This document shows, piece by piece, positions 1 to 7,462 of a stretch of 18,331 bases of DNA. The stretch spans positions 1-18,331 of the forward strand of contig JBOGZI010000272.1 in assembly GCA_050697275.1 (NCBI GenBank), given 5' to 3'. Each line of letters opens with the position of its first letter. Position 1 is the stretch's first letter. The position numbers and the translations under genes were made by a program. This DNA comes from JBOGZI01 sp050697275. GTDB taxonomy: Bacteria; Actinomycetota; Thermoleophilia; Solirubrobacterales; 70-9. The notes below the pieces were generated by a model. That model searched no databases, was not told the DNA's origin, and was given only the letters and a program-made list of their open reading frames with translations.

Positions 1-1988
1 CCCTTGAGGATCTCGCGCAGCAGCCACTCGCTGCTGCCGTAGGGGACCTCGATCAGCACGGCGCCATCGGTGAGCTCCTCGACCACGGTGTGATCCTCGC
101 GGGCCCAACGCGCCCGCTCCGGAGAAACCCAGACCCTGGCGACGTCGGCGGCGGGCACCTGCTCGCCCGAGAGCCAGCTCCCCTCCAGGGCGGCGATCTC
201 CTCGACCTCCGGCCTCGGCTCGAACCCCTCGCGGGTCACCTCCGCCTCCTTGATCCGGTCGAGCCGGAAGTGGCGGACGTCCTCGCGTCGGCGGTCGTAA
301 GAGGCGACGTACCAGCCCTCGGGGCCGTTGGCGAGCCGGTAGGGCTCGATCTCCCGTTTGGTGAACTCGTCCTCGTTCTCCTTGTAGTAGTGGATCGCGA
401 GCACCCGGCGCTTTTCGATCGCGTCGTTCACCTTGCGCGCCACGTCCGAGTCGTCGCCGGACGCCGGCGCGATCTCCAGTCCCTCCTCGGAGGGGTCGTG
501 GCCGAGCGCGCGCACGATCTTCTTGCGGGCGCTGGCGAGGCCGGTCTGCGGCAGGTGGTCGCCGAACAGGTCGATTGCAGCGACCAGCGCCTTCGCCTCC
601 AGCGGCAGCAGGCGCGCCGGGCGGGAGAAGTTGTCGCCGTAGGGCTCGGCGTCGACCTCGATCTCATCGCCCTGGAGCTCGGCGTAGAGCACGTAGGTGC
701 CCCCGCCGAAGTTGACGACGTTGAGCAGGTCGATGTCGTCGCGCAGCTCGGCATCGGAGAGGTGCAGCCGCTCGGAGACCTCCGAGACCGCCACCCGGCC
801 GTCGCCCTTGGCCGCCTCGATCAGCATGCCCGCGAGGGTGACCAGGCGGGCGAACCGCTCCGGGCGGATCGAGGACTCCGAGCGCCCGTTGGAGCGCCCC
901 GACCGGGCCGCGGGCGGGGGCACGATCCGGGCCGAGTCGGCGAGCTCGAACTCACCGGAGTGCCGCTCGATCAGGAGCTCGAGGCGCTCGGCCACCTCGG
1001 CGGCGAGCTCGGGCGGCTCGAGCGCGCTCGCGTTCTGGCGCCAGTGCAGGATCCAGGCGACCATCTGCCGGCTCGAGGCGTACTCGGTCTCGAAGATCTG
1101 CCCCTTGCCGGGGGCGCCATCCGCGCTCCTGGCCGCGCGGATCTCGCCGTAGGCGCCGAAGTCGCGCTCCACCAGCCAGGCGATCCGCTCCCGCAGGAAG
1201 ACCTTCGCGGTGCCCTCGATCTCCCCGAGCTGCCACTCGGCCCGGCGGGCGTAGTCGCGCCGCTCGAAGTCCTCGGGGGGAGCGAAGTCGTGCTCGGCCT
1301 TCGAGGCGTAGGAGACCTTGCCGCGGATCCGCGAGAGCCGGAAGACTCGGATCGCGTCGCGCTCGTGCGAGTAGCCGATCAGGTAGAACTGCCCGCCGCG
1401 ATAGACGAGGTGGTAGGGGTCCACCTTGCGCTTCTCCTCGGAGTCCCGCTCGATCGTGTAGTAGGTGAACTCGACCGTCTTCCGCCGGGAGATGGCGGTT
1501 TCGATCTTGGATAGCCGCTGGGAGACCTCGGCGCCGTCCGCCTTGGCGGTCATCCGAACCTCGACCGTGGCCTCACTCGGCGACGTGAGCGGGCTGGGCC
1601 GCCCCCAGGAGACCTGCTGCAGCGCCAGCCGCAGAGGCTCCGCGTAGGCGAACTCGCCGTCGAGCAGGTGCAGGGCGGTCTGCAGCGCCGCCAGCTCCTC
1701 GTCGGAGAAGCGGATCTCGGGCAGGTAGTAGTTCTCGGGCGGCAGCGCGTAGAGCTCCGACTCGTAGCCCTGGAGGCTCTCGCCGGGCTTCTCCACCTGG
1801 AGGGTGATGCCGAGGCTCTCCAGCTCGGCGCGGTCGGCGTAGAAGCGCCGCGCGAAGGCGTCGTCGTTCATGTCGCTGTATCCCTCCACCTCGCGCTTGA
1901 TCTCCAGCGCGGAGGTCGGCCTGCCCTGGGCCATCAGGAAGGAGATCAGCGAGAGCTGGCGGATCAGCTTCTCGGTGTCCTTGGCCAC
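1..1988 (-). CDS. pafBC: Tandem WYL-domain regulator (fused PafB-PafC), 3' end beyond window
   Basis: The frame is open from a GTG at 1988 to the left edge, giving 662 codons with no stop, so the protein is C-terminally incomplete. It holds two copies of the same architecture. Copy one has an N-terminal winged helix (about 1-65) and a WYL core near 165-232 containing VDPYHLVYRGGQFYLIGYS and then RVFRLSRI. Copy two has a winged helix near 373-425 and a WYL core near 520-580 with EPYRLANGPEGWYVASYD and RHFRLDRI. Separate PafB and PafC are each roughly 320-330 residues, so this length fits a natural fusion, which is known in other actinobacteria. PafBC is a transcription activator of the mycobacterial DNA-damage response; WYL domains sense ligands or nucleic acid. 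The GTG lies 6 nt after a TATGCT -10-like box, and no Shine-Dalgarno is well placed, so the message may be leaderless. The WYL assignment is firm; the PafBC role is inferred from architecture. Confidence 0.9.
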   Translation of the reverse strand, partial: MAKDTEKLIRQLSLISFLMAQGRPTSALEIKREVEGYSDMNDDAFARRFYADRAELESLGITLQVEKPGESLQGYESELYALPPENYYLPEIRFSDEELAALQTALHLLDGEFAYAEPLRLALQQVSWGRPSPLTSPSEATVEVRMTAKADGAEVSQRLSKIETAISRRKTVEFTYYTIERDSEEKRKVDPYHLVYRGGQFYLIGYSHERDAIRVFRLSRIRGKVSYASKAEHDFAPPEDFERRDYARRAEWQLGEIEGTAKVFLRERIAWLVERDFGAYGEIRAARSADGAPGKGQIFETEYASSRQMVAWILHWRQNASALEPPELAAEVAERLELLIERHSGEFELADSARIVPPPAARSGRSNGRSESSIRPERFARLVTLAGMLIEAAKGDGRVAVSEVSERLHLSDAELRDDIDLLNVVNFGGGTYVLYAELQGDEIEVDAEPYGDNFSRPARLLPLEAKALVAAIDLFGDHLPQTGLASARKKIVRALGHDPSEEGLEIAPASGDDSDVARKVNDAIEKRRVLAIHYYKENEDEFTKREIEPYRLANGPEGWYVASYDRRREDVRHFRLDRIKEAEVTREGFEPRPEVEEIAALEGSWLSGEQVPAADVARVWVSPERARWAREDHTVVEELTDGAVLIEVPYGSSEWLLREILK

Positions 1989-1994
1989 GCGAGC

Positions 1995-2000
1995 AGCATA
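1995..2000 (-). promoter_or_regulatory. Candidate -10 box (TATGCT) of the WYL regulator
   Basis: On the minus strand TATGCT fits the TANNNT actinobacterial -10 pattern. It sits 6 nt upstream of the GTG at 1988, so transcription would begin at or next to the start codon. I see no convincing -35 hexamer. This is inferred from position and pattern only. Confidence 0.4.
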
Positions 2001-2053
2001 GACGCGCTCTTCCGCAGCTCTACGGGCGCCCTTGACGGTTCCTAAAAATCATC

Positions 2054-2068
2054 TGCGCAATTTGCGCA
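2054..2068. promoter_or_regulatory. 15-bp perfect dyad in divergent intergenic region (candidate operator)
   Basis: TGCGCAA-T-TTGCGCA is a perfect inverted repeat with 7-bp arms around one base. It lies in the 184-bp gap between the WYL regulator and the methyltransferase. Its centre is about 73 bases upstream of the regulator start and about 67 upstream of the start site predicted from the methyltransferase promoter candidate, which are positions typical of an activator site. It is A+T-richer than its surroundings. The likely binder is the neighbouring WYL protein, but that is inference. Confidence 0.55.
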
Positions 2069-2092
2069 TCCGTAAGCCCACGGACCCACAGC

Positions 2093-2121
2093 TTGCGGAG
2101 GGCGGCGTCGACCCATAGTCT
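2093..2121 (+). promoter_or_regulatory. Candidate promoter of the methyltransferase gene
   Basis: TTGCGG (2093-2098) is followed after exactly 17 bp by TAGTCT (2116-2121), which fits the TANNNT -10 pattern. The -35 matches consensus at only three of six positions. The predicted start near 2128 leaves a leader of about 45 nt. That leader holds a small GCGCC-GAAAA-GGCGC hairpin (2132-2146) and the purine-rich ribosome-binding site AGGGGAAGGGGA just before the ATG at 2173. Confidence 0.35.
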
Positions 2122-2172
2122 TCCGCCCACAGCGCCGAAAAGGCGCCACACGGAGCCGAAAGGGGAAGGGGA

Positions 2173-3033
2173 ATGGAATCGAAGACAATCGATCCGGCTG
2201 AGTTCCGGGGCACGCAGCGAGATCAGTGGAACACGGCGGCGACCGGCTGGCGCAAGTGGTCGGAGCTGATCGACACGGCGGCTGGACCCGTCAGCGAGCG
2301 CCTGGTCGAGCTGGCGGGCGTCAAGGCCGGTAGCCGGGTTCTCGACGTGGCCGCGGGCTACGGGGAGCCCTCTCTGAGCGCCGCCAAGGAGGCGGGGCCC
2401 GAGGGCAAGGTTGTCGCCACCGACATCTCGGCGGAGATGCTCGCCTATGGCCGCGAGCGAGCCGCCGAGACCGGGCTGGAGAACATCGACTTCGTCGAGT
2501 CCGACGCGATCTCGCTGGAGTTCCCTGAGAAGAGCTTCGATGCGGCGCTCTCACGGTGGGGGATCATCTTCGAGCCCGACGGCGAGGCGGCCGCCGGGCG
2601 GGTTCGCGGCTTTCTCGAGTCCGGCGCGCGGATGGCGATCAGCTCCTGGGGGCCGCCCGACCAGGTGCCGATGCTCGGCATCCCGATGGTGACCGCGATG
2701 AAGCGCCTGGACGTGCCGCCGCCGCCTCCCGGGACCCCGGGACCGCTGTCCCGGCCGACCCCGGAGACCCTGGGCGGACTGCTCGACGGCGGCGGTTTCT
2801 CCGACGTCGAGGTGGAGGAGACCATGTTGACGATGGAGTGGTCCTCGGCCGAGGAGTTCACGACCTTCATCAAGGAGATCGCGCCGCCGGTCACGGCGCT
2901 GCTCGAGCCGCACCCGAAGGAGGTGCAGGAGGCGACCTGGGCCGCGATCTCGGAGGCGGCCGGGCAGCGGGCCGACAAGGACGGGTCGCTGAAGCTCGAG
3001 AACTTGGCGCTGCTGGCCGTGGGAACGGCCTAG
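2173..3033 (+). CDS. Class I SAM-dependent methyltransferase (UbiE-like fold)
   Basis: This 286-residue soluble protein carries the Rossmann methyltransferase motifs in order: motif I VLDVAAGYGE (56-65) for SAM binding, the acidic end of strand 2 in VVATDIS (D84), an adenine-contacting ESDA region (109-112), and the post-motif FDAALSRWGIIFEPDG (122-137). The C-terminal half (about 160-286) is a variable cap that would fix substrate choice; it includes a proline-rich turn near 176-190. The length is typical of the family. The ATG at 2173 is preceded by a strong purine-rich ribosome-binding site. It is divergent from the WYL regulator and may be its target. It ends 8 nt before the convergent LuxR-type gene. 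The fold is certain, but the substrate cannot be read from the sequence; small lipophilic or quinone-like molecules are usual for relatives. Confidence 0.9.
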   Translation: MESKTIDPAEFRGTQRDQWNTAATGWRKWSELIDTAAGPVSERLVELAGVKAGSRVLDVAAGYGEPSLSAAKEAGPEGKVVATDISAEMLAYGRERAAETGLENIDFVESDAISLEFPEKSFDAALSRWGIIFEPDGEAAAGRVRGFLESGARMAISSWGPPDQVPMLGIPMVTAMKRLDVPPPPPGTPGPLSRPTPETLGGLLDGGGFSDVEVEETMLTMEWSSAEEFTTFIKEIAPPVTALLEPHPKEVQEATWAAISEAAGQRADKDGSLKLENLALLAVGTA

Positions 3034-3041
3034 CGGGCAGC

Positions 3042-5888
3042 TCAGCGCGGTTTGGCCTCGAGAGCTTCGGCCAGCCGCGTGCGGGAGGAGATTCCGAGCT
3101 TCCGATAGACGTGGCCGAGATGCGTCTCCACGGTCTTCTTGGTCAGGAAGAGCTGCTGGGCCACCTCGCGGTTGGTGAGCCCCTGCGCTGCCAGGTCGGC
3201 GACTCGTCGTTCACTCGGCGTCAGGGACTCTGCTCCCGTCAGCACGAGCGATCTCGGGCGTGCCCCCGAGGCCCGCAGCTCGACGTGAGCCCGCTCGGCG
3301 AGCACCAGGGCGGCACCCCGCTGGGCGATGTCCACGCCGCGGCGAAGCGGATCCCGTGACTCCCTGCGGTGCTTCGCGCGCCGCAACGCCGCGCCCAGCT
3401 CGACCAGTGTTCGCGCGTGCTCGAGTCTCGCCGGCGACGAGGCGAGCACCCGCTCGGAGTCGCGCAACAGATCGATTCCCTCGGCCCCGCCCGCCGCAAG
3501 GCCCTGGGCGCGGAGCGCGGCCCCGAGCGGGCCGGGAGCGCCGAACTCCCGGGCGCGCTCCGCGTCCTCGGCGGCGAGCCGCCTCGCTTCCTCGGTCTCG
3601 TCCTTGCCGAGCAGGATCGCCACCGCCGCCGGCCGCCAGGGGGCGATCGCCGAATGGCGGGCGTTGACGGTCTCCGCGAGGCGACCCGCCAGCAGGAGCT
3701 GATCCAGGGCTTCGTCGCTTCGTCCCTGCGCGCTCCAGACCGCGGCCCGGGCGATCAGGTAGACGCCGTAGGAGACGTTGACGGCCCAGCGTTCCTCGCC
3801 GCCCGGCAGCTCCAGCGCGGCTTCGGCTCGCTCGGGCTGGCCGCGCTCGAGCAGTGCGAAGACGAGCTGCGCGTGAGCCATCGGCAGGGTCGCGCCCCAT
3901 CCCCAGCGCCCGGCGTCGACCGCACCCTCCGCGTCCGCGAGCGCGTCCAGCACCCGTGCGGCCTGGAAGCGAGCCATCGAGCGTACGTGCATCGCCGCCC
4001 CCTGCTCGAGCATCGACCCCCCCCGGCGGGCCGCCTCCAGCGCGACAGAGCCCGCGCGGTCGGCGGCCTCGACGTCCCCCGCCAGCAGCATCCCGAAGGA
4101 GGCGAGCGCGAAGGCGCTCGCGTCGAAGGGGTTGTCCACCGGCCGCCCCGGCGCCAGCGCGCGCTCGGCGAGCTCGTGCAGCGTCTCGGCCGAGGCTCCG
4201 GTGAAGGCGAGGGCGACCGAGGCGCTGGCCAGGATCGCCCGCCCGGGGCCACTCTCGTCAAGGTCCGGCGGAGCGAGGGATGCCTGGACGTGACGGGCTG
4301 TCGCCCGGGCGTCGGTCAGGTCGACGTAGGTGCTCGACATGGCGAGCACGGCGTCGAGCTTGGTCGCCAGGGCCGGGTCGGCGTCGCCGAGCTCACACCG
4401 GCCGCGCTCCGCGGCTTGTGCCGCGTGCGGATAGCGCCCCCCGTGGGAGAGCACCCAGGCGAGATCGAAGAGGGCCTGGGCGCGCACCGCGGGCGTCTCG
4501 ATCAGGTCGACTCCCTCGGCCAGCGTCTCTGGGCCGGTGGCCTCGCCGGACTCCGCCTCCGCCAGCCCGGCCACGGCGAGCAGCTCCCCCCGCTCGGCAG
4601 GCGGGGGGGCCTCCTCGAGCGCTCGCCGCAGGTAGCGGGCCGCCGTCTCGGGAGCGCCCCGGCCCCGAGCACGGGTCGCCGCCTCGCGCAGCGCGTCACG
4701 CGCCCACTCGTCGCTGCCGCTCGCGGCCGCCAGCAGTTGCCCCGCCACTTGCTCGGGCGCCCATCCATCCTCCGTCAGCAACCGGGCCGCCTCGCGGTGC
4801 AGGGCCGCCACCCGCGCGCTCGGCGCGTCCGCGTAGACCACCTCTCGGACTAGCGGATGGGCGAAGGCGAGCGGCTCGCCGCGGGCGAGGATGTCCGCTC
4901 TTGCCAGCTCGTCCGTCGCCTCCCCCGCCCGAGAGGGGTCGAGGCCGGCGAGCGCGGCGGCGCTCCGCAGCGTGATCCCGTCGCCGCCGACGGCGACCGC
5001 CACGGCAAGCGAGCGGCAGGCCTCCGGCATCCCGCCCAATCGGGAGAGGATCGATCGCGATACCCGGATCGGGCCGAGGGTCGTAAGGCGCTCGGCCCCC
5101 GCCTCGGTGGGGGAGAGCCCCTCCGAGCTCGCCGCCTCGAGCAGCTCCCCGAGGTAGAAGGGGTTGCCGGCCGTCACCTGCTCGCAGGCGTCGCAGAAGG
5201 CGTCGTCTGCGCCCGGTTGGCTGCGCCGCACCAGCTCGGCGGCCGCCGCCGGTGACAGCGCGCCCGGTTGCAGCACCAGGGCGCCCGGATGGTTCCGCAG
5301 GGCGGCCATGGACTTGTCTTGCGCCCCCGGTTCCCCCGTTCGAACGGCGAGGACCAGGGCGGCCGGGAGCTCCGCGATCCGCTGGGCGAGGTAGTGAAGA
5401 AAGCGAAGTGAGGGGCCGTCCGACCATTGAGCGTCGTCGAGCGCGACCAGCAGCGGCCGCTCCTCGGCGAGGCCGGCGGTCAGCCAGTAGAGGCCGTGCA
5501 CGAGCCCGAACATCGAGCGGTCGGGCGCCGCCGGCTCCACGGGATCCGCGGGGTCGAACAGGGTCGCCGCTCGCTGGGCGGCCCCGGAGAGAAGCTCGCT
5601 GCGCTCCCGCTCCGAGCGGGCGCCGACAGCGGGCCCGAAGAGCTGGACGGCCACACCGAAGGAGAAGTCCTGCTCCAGGCTGGAGCCCCGGGCGGCGAGA
5701 ACCCCGATGTCCTCTCCGCCCGCGTGCTCGGCGCTCCAGGCGAGCAGGCTCGACTTGCCGATTCCGGCCGGGCCCTCGAGCAGGACCAGACCTCCCGTGC
5801 CCGCCCTGGCGCGGGAGACCATGGTCGCGAGTGCCTCTTGCTCTGACTGGCGCTCGAGCAGCGGTGCCGGAGCGGACCCGACCTCCAT
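3042..5888 (-). CDS. LuxR-family transcriptional regulator with N-terminal AAA ATPase (LAL type)
   Basis: The product is 948 residues from the ATG at 5888. The N-terminal STAND-like ATPase has Walker A GPAGIGKS (39-46) and Walker B LLVALDDAQW (146-155). A long alpha-helical, TPR-like middle follows (about 350-860). The C-terminus is a LuxR/GerE helix-turn-helix (about 889-948) starting LTPSERRVADLAAQG and containing TNREVAQQLFLTKKTVETHL. Such large regulators (MalT and the LAL proteins of actinobacteria) bind ATP and an effector, multimerise and activate transcription. The frame is open further upstream to 6014, but AGAGG lies 9 nt ahead of ATG 5888, and the ATPase begins just after it. An ATG at 5897 is possible, though it touches the AGAGG. 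A TAACAT -10-like box lies at 5920-5925 (minus). The gene is divergent, by 86 bp, from the surface-protein operon at 5975, a plausible target. The effector is unknown. Confidence 0.93.
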   Translation of the reverse strand: MEVGSAPAPLLERQSEQEALATMVSRARAGTGGLVLLEGPAGIGKSSLLAWSAEHAGGEDIGVLAARGSSLEQDFSFGVAVQLFGPAVGARSERERSELLSGAAQRAATLFDPADPVEPAAPDRSMFGLVHGLYWLTAGLAEERPLLVALDDAQWSDGPSLRFLHYLAQRIAELPAALVLAVRTGEPGAQDKSMAALRNHPGALVLQPGALSPAAAAELVRRSQPGADDAFCDACEQVTAGNPFYLGELLEAASSEGLSPTEAGAERLTTLGPIRVSRSILSRLGGMPEACRSLAVAVAVGGDGITLRSAAALAGLDPSRAGEATDELARADILARGEPLAFAHPLVREVVYADAPSARVAALHREAARLLTEDGWAPEQVAGQLLAAASGSDEWARDALREAATRARGRGAPETAARYLRRALEEAPPPAERGELLAVAGLAEAESGEATGPETLAEGVDLIETPAVRAQALFDLAWVLSHGGRYPHAAQAAERGRCELGDADPALATKLDAVLAMSSTYVDLTDARATARHVQASLAPPDLDESGPGRAILASASVALAFTGASAETLHELAERALAPGRPVDNPFDASAFALASFGMLLAGDVEAADRAGSVALEAARRGGSMLEQGAAMHVRSMARFQAARVLDALADAEGAVDAGRWGWGATLPMAHAQLVFALLERGQPERAEAALELPGGEERWAVNVSYGVYLIARAAVWSAQGRSDEALDQLLLAGRLAETVNARHSAIAPWRPAAVAILLGKDETEEARRLAAEDAERAREFGAPGPLGAALRAQGLAAGGAEGIDLLRDSERVLASSPARLEHARTLVELGAALRRAKHRRESRDPLRRGVDIAQRGAALVLAERAHVELRASGARPRSLVLTGAESLTPSERRVADLAAQGLTNREVAQQLFLTKKTVETHLGHVYRKLGISSRTRLAEALEAKPR

Positions 5889-5974
5889 GGCGATCATCCT
5901 CTCATCGCGGCTGCGGCGAATGTTAGGGGTGGGGTCCCGATGCGAAGCGCGGCCCGCTCCTCCACAGTTGCCGC

Positions 5975-6211
5975 ATGCGAACGCACGGTTCCGAGCTGAC
6001 CCCACCCGGGTCACCGCTGACGGTGGTCCTCGAGCTGGCCCCGAATCGAAAGCCGGTCGAGGGCTCCGCCCGCTCCGGGCAGGGGGAGCCGCTGGCGTTC
6101 ATCGGCTGGATGGAGCTGGTGGCGGCGCTCGAATCGATGCTGGAAGAGGCGTCCCCGCCGCTGAGCGGAAGCCCGGACCCGATCGGGGAGGAGAGGGAGG
6201 CTCTCTCGTGA
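5975..6211 (+). CDS. Small conserved-type hypothetical protein coupled to the collagen-like gene
   Basis: This is a 78-residue acidic protein with no signal peptide or membrane segment. Its core (about 15-58) reads like a small folded domain: a beta strand LTVVLELAPN, a proline-glycine turn region, then GEPLAFIGWMELVAALESML, which looks like strand plus amphipathic helix. I recall similar short proteins with a VLEL...GW.EL..AL pattern in Solirubrobacterales but cannot verify this here, and no function is known to me. Two things argue that it is real: codon usage stays coding-like, and its TGA overlaps the GTG of the next gene (GTGA, 6208-6211) with an ideal ribosome-binding site between. No strong ribosome-binding site precedes ATG 5975. 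It may be an accessory or chaperone for the surface protein, or a regulator of it; both are guesses. Confidence 0.65.
   Translation: MRTHGSELTPPGSPLTVVLELAPNRKPVEGSARSGQGEPLAFIGWMELVAALESMLEEASPPLSGSPDPIGEEREALS
6194..6200 (+). promoter_or_regulatory. Ribosome-binding site that fixes the GTG start at 6208
   Basis: AGGGAGG sits inside the end of the small upstream ORF, 7 nt before the GTG at 6208. It decides the start of the collagen-like gene, whose frame is open far upstream (to 5707), and supports translational coupling through the GTGA overlap. Confidence 0.75.
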
Positions 6212-7422
6212 GCCGGCGGGCGCGCAGCGGAGGCCGGGGGCATCTGTGGGTGCGCGGCAACGTCCTCGGCCTGGTGGCGATCTTCATCGCCCTGAACGGC
6301 ACCGCGGTCGCGGTCCAGGTCGCCGACCGCACGGCCGCCAACGGCGAGGCGAAGGCGAAGGCTGCCAAGAAGAAGAAGAAGGCAAGACGGGGGCCCGCCG
6401 GCCCCCAGGGCCCCGCCGGCCCGCAGGGCCTCACCGGTGCCCCGGGTGTCCAGGGACCGCAGGGCCCGCCCGGCCCCGCAACCGGACCGGCCGGCGGCGC
6501 CCTCGCCGGCAACTATCCCAACCCGACCCTGGATGTGAGCGGCGGCCCCTGCCCGAACGGGCAGGCGCTCACCGACGTCTCGGCCGCGGCGGCGCTCACC
6601 TGCGCCCCCGGCGTCTACAGCGACGCCGACCGCAACGTCGCCGCGACCCCGAACCCGTTCGGCGACTTGACCACCGGCGGCGACAATACGGCGGTCGGGT
6701 CGAGCGCCATGGACAACATCACCAGCGGTCAGGACAACCTGGCGCTCGGGCAGGCCGCGCTCGGAAGCAATAGCGTCGGCAACTTCAACTCGGCGGTTGG
6801 CGCCACCGCGCTGGTCTCCAACACCACCGGCATCAACAACACGGCGGTCGGGCACCAGGCGATGTTCTTCAACCAAAGCGGGAGCGGCAACATCGCCCTC
6901 GGCCGGGACGCCGGCCTGAGCCTCACAGGCTCGGGCAACATCGCCATCGGCCACGTCGGTGCCGGTGGGGAATCGAGCACCACCCGGATCGGCACCAGCC
7001 AGAACCGCGCCTTCATCGCCGGGATCCGCGGGGTTACCACGGACAACGCAAACGCGCTCAACGTGATGATCGACTCCGCCGGGCAGCTCGGCACGGTCTC
7101 GTCCTCGCGGCGCGTGAAGCGCGACATCCATCCCTTGGACCGGCTCGATCCGCTGATGAAGTTGCGGCCGGTGAGCTTCCGGTATCGCTCCGGGCCCCCC
7201 GAGCTCCACTATGGGCTGCTCGCTGAGCAGGTGGCGAAGGTGCTCCCGGAGCTCGCCGTCTACGGCTCCGACGGGCTGCCGGAGACCGTCCAGTACCAGG
7301 AGCTGCCGGTCTTGCTGCTGGCCGAGCTGCAGCGCCAGCGGCGGGTGAATCGCGCCCAGTCCGGGCGGATCGGCGAGCTGGCCGCGCGGGTGAAGCGGCT
7401 GGCGGCGGGGCGAGGCCGCTAG
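6208..7422 (+). CDS. Collagen-like, beta-roll surface protein with C-terminal S74 intramolecular chaperone
   Basis: The product is 404 residues from GTG 6208. Order of parts: basic N-terminus; hydrophobic segment about 17-38 (signal anchor or signal peptide); lysine-rich stretch 48-61; ten uninterrupted Gly-X-Y triplets (62-91) such as GPAGPQGPA; a YNPNP-like linker with Cys115 and Cys132; repeats of the NTAVG / NLALG / NIALG kind (about 158-250), as in trimeric adhesin or phage tail beta-rolls; and finally an S74-type chaperone (about 290-404) with SSSRRVKRDIHPL (298-310), YGLLAEQV and a C-terminal helical QRQRRVNR region. S74 domains drive trimer assembly and usually cleave themselves off at a serine near their start, here probably Ser298-300. 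The protein is likely a trimeric surface fibre. The upstream small gene is co-translated and a LuxR-ATPase regulator is divergent. No phage genes surround it, so a host surface role is favoured. Confidence 0.85.
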   Translation: MSRRARSGGRGHLWVRGNVLGLVAIFIALNGTAVAVQVADRTAANGEAKAKAAKKKKKARRGPAGPQGPAGPQGLTGAPGVQGPQGPPGPATGPAGGALAGNYPNPTLDVSGGPCPNGQALTDVSAAAALTCAPGVYSDADRNVAATPNPFGDLTTGGDNTAVGSSAMDNITSGQDNLALGQAALGSNSVGNFNSAVGATALVSNTTGINNTAVGHQAMFFNQSGSGNIALGRDAGLSLTGSGNIAIGHVGAGGESSTTRIGTSQNRAFIAGIRGVTTDNANALNVMIDSAGQLGTVSSSRRVKRDIHPLDRLDPLMKLRPVSFRYRSGPPELHYGLLAEQVAKVLPELAVYGSDGLPETVQYQELPVLLLAELQRQRRVNRAQSGRIGELAARVKRLAAGRGR

Positions 7423-7462
7423 GCGGCGCGGACCGAGGCGGGCGAGGCGGCTAGGCGGCGCG
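7411..7462. repeat. Imperfect 20-bp direct repeat at two convergent stop codons
   Basis: 7411-7430 and 7443-7462 match at 19 of 20 positions (shared core GCTAGGCGGCGCG), with a period of 32 bp. The first copy contains the TAG of the collagen-like gene on the plus strand. The second contains, in reverse, the TAG of the exoribonuclease gene. The only unshared sequence between them is 12 bp. It has no dyad or T-tract, so it is not an intrinsic terminator. Confidence 0.6.

Noticed and set aside
90..1514. Long plus-strand open frame of 474 codons opposite the WYL regulator
   Set aside because: It mirrors the codon structure of the minus-strand gene, is rich in Leu/Val/Gly/Arg without domain pattern, and the minus frame has two clear WYL domains.
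2132..2146. Hairpin GCGCC-GAAAA-GGCGC in the methyltransferase leader as a riboswitch or attenuator
   Set aside because: A 5-bp stem alone, without alternative pairing or T-tract, is too little to support a regulatory RNA.
1989..2172. PafBC-dependent damage promoter (TTGTC-type box spaced from TANNNT) in the regulator's own upstream gap
   Set aside because: I found TANNNT boxes but no TTGTCRGTG-like element at the required distance on either strand.
3031..3044. Intrinsic terminator between the convergent methyltransferase and LuxR-type genes
   Set aside because: The stop codons are 8 nt apart and neither a hairpin nor a T-tract is visible.
3369..4853. 494-codon plus-strand frame inside the LuxR-ATPase gene
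   Set aside because: GC-rich antisense shadow; the minus strand carries Walker motifs and a LuxR helix-turn-helix.
5923..7209. 428-codon minus-strand frame opposite the collagen-like gene
   Set aside because: Antisense image of Gly-X-Y and NTAVG repeats; no domain, and it would cross the divergent control region.
6208..7422. Prophage remnant suggested by the tail-fibre-like beta-roll and S74 chaperone
   Set aside because: No capsid, terminase, portal, holin, integrase or other phage gene nearby, and the neighbours look like ordinary chromosomal genes.
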